A stretch of DNA of 64,000 bases, taken from the NCBI GenBank assembly GCA_017355425.1, contig CP070233.1, positions 3,141,501 to 3,205,500 on the forward strand, in the 5' to 3' direction. Below, one piece after another: positions 61,335 to 64,000 of this stretch. Under the pieces are notes generated by a model. The model was not told the origin of the DNA and did not search any database. It worked only from the letters and a program-made list of their open reading frames with translations. Positions within the stretch are counted from its first letter, which is position 1, and every line of letters begins with the position of its first letter. Position numbers and translations under genes: made by a program. Origin of the DNA: Dolichospermum sp. DET69 (GTDB taxonomy: Bacteria; Cyanobacteriota; Cyanobacteriia; Cyanobacteriales; Nostocaceae).

Positions 61335-61604
61335 GGGCTTGCAAAAAGAAAACAAAAGCAGTGATAGATAAAGGTTTACAGAGTTTTACACTCAAAAAAG
61401 TGCAAGATTATTAACAATAGACGTTTAAAACCCTGGCATTTTAATTAAAAATAACTGCGTAAATTCGAGGGCTAATTGTCCAACTCTTCTCTTCCTTCTT
61501 CCTTCGTGTCCTTCGCTCCTTCGTGGTTCAGTAAGGGCGTATTACAATACGCCCCTACTTCATTAAAAGATTTCTATGGCTTACGCTACGCTATCAGCAA
61601 GCCC
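61335..61604. mobile_element. MITE with GGGCTTGC/GCAAGCCC ends (270 bp), copy Y, inverted relative to X
   Basis: The minus strand matches copy X at 59218-59590: AATGC.AGGGTTTTAAAC, TAATCTTGCACTT, TGTAAACCTTTATCTATCA. It lacks the tandem GCAATACGCCC units except one. No clean target duplication is seen; the left flank is the heptamer array. Confidence 0.75.
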
Positions 61605-61644
61605 TAGTCAGGAGTTAGGAAAACTACCCAATTCCCCAATTTAC

Positions 61645-62373
61645 TTAATCACGACCATTGATAGCAATAAGCAAGCGTAAGATAAAGACAAATAAGTTGA
61701 TGTAGGTGAGGTACATTGACAAAGCTGCTGGTAAATACTCATCATTGCGGTAAGTGCGGGGCAAGATGTAAAAATCAACTACTGATGCTCCCGCAAAGAG
61801 AAATACACCTATACCAGAGATACCAATTTCTAACCAACTGGGTGTATAAACACCAAACAAGGCAAAGACAAATTGGAGCAGACAAACCACCAATAAGGCA
61901 ACAATCCCCAAACTAATGGTTTTTGTCAAAGCCATACCGTCTGCTTCCGAAAGGTTAGAACCGATTTTTCGGGCAACAATGAAGGTAATGCCACAACTTA
62001 AAGCAGCAATAGCAATACCTTGAATACCTACCCCTTGGGTTCTCAAAGCTACAAATACCAAGCCACTCAAGGTATATCCAGATAATAGACTGTAAATACC
62101 CAATAGGGGCAAGGCTAGGGCTTTGTTACCTTTTGATGCCACATTTTGGGCAACGAAAAACAAAATTAACTCTAGAATTACTGCTACAATAAATGTAGGA
62201 AAAAAGAGTCCAGGGTTATTGCGGATAACACCTAAACCACCATAAGTTCCGAATGCTGTCAGCACCAATCCACCACCGACATAGGGCAGGGCGTTAGCGA
62301 TGACATTAGGCCCAATGATGCCATGAGTTCTGGCCTCACGGAAAGCTTCACGAAAATTGCTGGAATTACTCAT
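61645..62373 (-). CDS. Bax-inhibitor-1-like membrane protein
   Basis: 242 residues with seven hydrophobic helices (about residues 27-47, 56-74, 86-106, 116-134, 146-168, 178-198, 214-236). Family-type residues include SLLSGYTLSGLVF, LFAGASVVDFYILPRTYRND and ALSMYLTYINLFVFILRLL. Bacterial BI-1 homologues are pH-sensitive Ca2+ leak channels; the function in cyanobacteria is not established. Monocistronic. Confidence 0.87.
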   Translation of the reverse strand: MSNSSNFREAFREARTHGIIGPNVIANALPYVGGGLVLTAFGTYGGLGVIRNNPGLFFPTFIVAVILELILFFVAQNVASKGNKALALPLLGIYSLLSGYTLSGLVFVALRTQGVGIQGIAIAALSCGITFIVARKIGSNLSEADGMALTKTISLGIVALLVVCLLQFVFALFGVYTPSWLEIGISGIGVFLFAGASVVDFYILPRTYRNDEYLPAALSMYLTYINLFVFILRLLIAINGRD

Positions 62374-62475
62374 ATCTAAAAACTGCCAAAAGATATAGAA
62401 ATTGAAGAAAATAACTAACTAATTTCTATTGTTACAAATTTTTGGGTGAAGAAACCAGTAGAGAAATCCGTTAAT

Positions 62476-63150
62476 TTAAAATTTTTGGCTGGGTAAAGGT
62501 TGACCAAATTCGATAATGGGAATTTCTTTAGGGTTACTTGGGGAAATATTATTATTTCCTAAAGGTGTGGACAACATAGCGGAAGGCAGAGGTGAATTGA
62601 TAATTGGTGGAGGGTTTTGAGAATTTAAAGGTGGTACTGTGATTAAGGGTTGTTGGGAGTTAGTTGTCAGGTTTGTGGATGGTGGTAGGGTAGTAGACGG
62701 TGTGAGTAAAAGACTGTTGGCGGGAGAATAAGAAATATGGGGTTTTAATACCCAGCGCGTGGGTTTTTGTCGAGAAAGAGGTTGAAGTTGTACTTGGTTG
62801 GGTTGGAACTGAGTTTCTGGTGCTAGATCAAGAACTATCCGAGTGATATTTTCATTAAGTTGGGAAATACGAATTCTCTGAATTGCACCTGAATATTCTT
62901 TTTGGGTAAGGACTTTACCTAATTTGGTATTAGGCAAATCGAGAACCAGACGTGGTGGTTGAGGTAAGTAAAAATACTTTGGTGTTGCGGTAGCGGAGAG
63001 GTTGATTTCTAATTGCTGGGCTTTGGGGTTAAATTCCCAACTATTAAGTTGTGCGACTGTTTGAGCAATGCTGATGTTAGGGGTAAGAGTAATTAAGCCA
63101 AATAAACTTACGCCAATAGATGGAAGAATTTGATTAGTTCTAGTTTTCAT
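62476..63150 (-). CDS. AMIN-domain protein, secreted
   Basis: 224 residues. Signal peptide ~1-29 (GVSLFGLITLTPNISIAQT); AMIN domain ~33-130 (LNSWEFNPKAQQLEINLSAT, PPRLVLDLPNTKLG, IQRIRISQLNENITRIVLDL); then a Pro/Ser/Asn-rich tail. AMIN domains target proteins to peptidoglycan or the septum in amidase and secretin partners. No catalytic domain follows, so it is a stand-alone cell-wall-binding protein. Confidence 0.88.
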   Translation of the reverse strand: MKTRTNQILPSIGVSLFGLITLTPNISIAQTVAQLNSWEFNPKAQQLEINLSATATPKYFYLPQPPRLVLDLPNTKLGKVLTQKEYSGAIQRIRISQLNENITRIVLDLAPETQFQPNQVQLQPLSRQKPTRWVLKPHISYSPANSLLLTPSTTLPPSTNLTTNSQQPLITVPPLNSQNPPPIINSPLPSAMLSTPLGNNNISPSNPKEIPIIEFGQPLPSQKF

Positions 63151-63238
63151 AATTCAGTGGTTTTTTGCTTTGGCATCTGGTAGGTATCTAATTATATCTA
63201 ATGGCTAAGTGTTGTTGGCTATGACTTTTAACGTTTGA

Positions 63239-63276
63239 ATAATACAAGGACGGGCAGGATGCCCATCCCACAAGAT
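63239..63276. repeat. Dispersed ACGGGC-GGATGCCC repeat
   Basis: AATACAAGGACGGGCAGGAT followed by GCCCATCCCACAAGATT; matches 15555-15590 with two to three differences. Confidence 0.8.
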
Positions 63277-63335
63277 TGGATAGCGTAAGCGCTGCTGCAA
63301 GCAGTTCATTTTTTGTGGAGTTCTCTTAGTAAAAA

Positions 63336-64000
63336 TTATGAATTACTGGTTACTTCTTGGACATTAACTGCTGGTAAGAGGGCAGTAAGGTGTGAGGTAA
63401 CTTGACTGTGACGACGGGTAATGAGTAATGAAGAACGACATTGGATGGCGAGTTGATCTGTGTATCTTCCCAGGGTTTGACGTTCTATTCCCCACAGACG
63501 GCTAGTGCCAACAATGGTGAGATCAACATTTTCTGAGGCTGTAACTACCGCTTGGATTGGTTCTGGGGATGTAACGGTTTTGATTTCAATGCGATCGCGG
63601 ACAGTCTTAGGTAATCGTTCAATCATGGCGTTGAGTTCATAACTTAATTCGTCTTGGGCATGAGTGCCTGTAAATACTTGTAAAACTTGTAACATACAAG
63701 TATCACGGTTAATGAGCATTCTCAAGGCGATAATTAATGCTAAATCGTCATGAATGTTCGCTGAGTAAGGAACTAAGATACTTTCTAAGCGATCGCCACC
63801 TTTATCTACAAATACGGCTACATCTACTGGTGTAGTGCTGAGAATTTGTCCGACTCTTCCCCCTAAACGATTGTTACTAAAAGCTGGACGATGCCAGCCG
63901 ACAAGAACTAAATCTGGTTGTTCAATTTTGGCTATCTGTGCTGTTTCTCTGGCGACATTGGTAGATATGCGAACTATGGGATGAATACAGGAACGTGTCA
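63336..64000 (-). CDS. C-terminal part of a cation/proton-antiporter- or USP-type protein; runs off the right edge
   Basis: The frame is open from the stop at 63336 to base 64000 (221 codons), so the gene starts outside the window. The visible part has two universal-stress-type halves: TAQIAKIEQPDLVLVGWHRP ... RVGQILSTTPVDVAVFVDK, and GGDRLESILVPYSANIHDDL ... VDLTIVGTSRLWGIERQTLG. This tandem USP-like tail is typical of CPA2-family Na+/H+ antiporters of cyanobacteria, but the membrane domain is not visible; a soluble USP pair is the alternative. Confidence 0.75.
   Translation of the reverse strand, partial: TRSCIHPIVRISTNVARETAQIAKIEQPDLVLVGWHRPAFSNNRLGGRVGQILSTTPVDVAVFVDKGGDRLESILVPYSANIHDDLALIIALRMLINRDTCMLQVLQVFTGTHAQDELSYELNAMIERLPKTVRDRIEIKTVTSPEPIQAVVTASENVDLTIVGTSRLWGIERQTLGRYTDQLAIQCRSSLLITRRHSQVTSHLTALLPAVNVQEVTSNS

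Overview
The window is about 64 kb of AT-rich chromosome from a filamentous, probably heterocyst-forming cyanobacterium (order Nostocales). This rests on the HIP1 octamer GCGATCGC scattered through genes, the desC-desA-desB acyl-lipid desaturase cluster, the tocopherol genes, a CuA-less alternative terminal oxidase of the kind known in Anabaena, many 7-bp short tandem repeat arrays, and many relic mobile elements. Species cannot be fixed from the sequence alone.

Layout: 1-5.9 kb holds the 5' part of a CheB-CheR fusion, a full ISH3-like transposase gene, tRNA-Ser(UGA), a metallophosphoesterase and nadA. 5.9-15.7 kb is a plastic zone: an Rpn-type nuclease, a membrane protein, a GDSL hydrolase and a cyclase-family enzyme sit among nested hairpin/MITE elements, a diverged noncoding tandem duplication and decayed genes (DNA methyltransferase, Na+/dicarboxylate symporter). 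15.7-24.2 kb carries an ABC ATPase and a sulfatase island: a formylglycine-generating enzyme plus two large CxPxR sulfatases, with an IscB relic between them. 24.3-29 kb is a defence/addiction patch: two methyltransferase traces (one intact C5-MTase), a Uma2-type endonuclease, a zeta-like kinase module, a RelE-like toxin and HicBA.

29-33.6 kb is a five-gene minus-strand operon for an alternative terminal oxidase: two DUF2231 membrane proteins, then subunits II, I and III. 34-48 kb is mostly housekeeping: nitroreductase, thioredoxin, a zinc-ribbon membrane protein, a possible PatD, the (p)ppGpp synthetase/hydrolase, a PIN toxin pair, a cysteine-desulfurase-like enzyme, a DUF4351 nuclease, Ap4A phosphorylase, pentapeptide protein, YraN and QueA. 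48-54 kb has a TPR protein, the KtrB/KtrA K+ uptake pair, and a tocopherol operon (gamma-tocopherol methyltransferase, homogentisate phytyltransferase, TPR). 54-59 kb has a methionine-gamma-lyase-like enzyme and desC, desA, desB. 59-64 kb has a DUF3172 protein, a truncated transposase copy trapped in heptamer repeats, a Bax-inhibitor-1-like protein, an AMIN protein and the C-terminal part of a transporter/USP protein.

The strongest unusual signals are in the noncoding layer: at least five families of short inverted-repeat elements, three of them with target duplications readable in the sequence (3-bp TTA/TAA, 11-bp, 7-bp); solo IS200/IS605-type right-end RNA scaffolds without tnpB; an IscB remnant; and an internal IS fragment embedded in heptamer repeats that supply it with a new start and stop codon.
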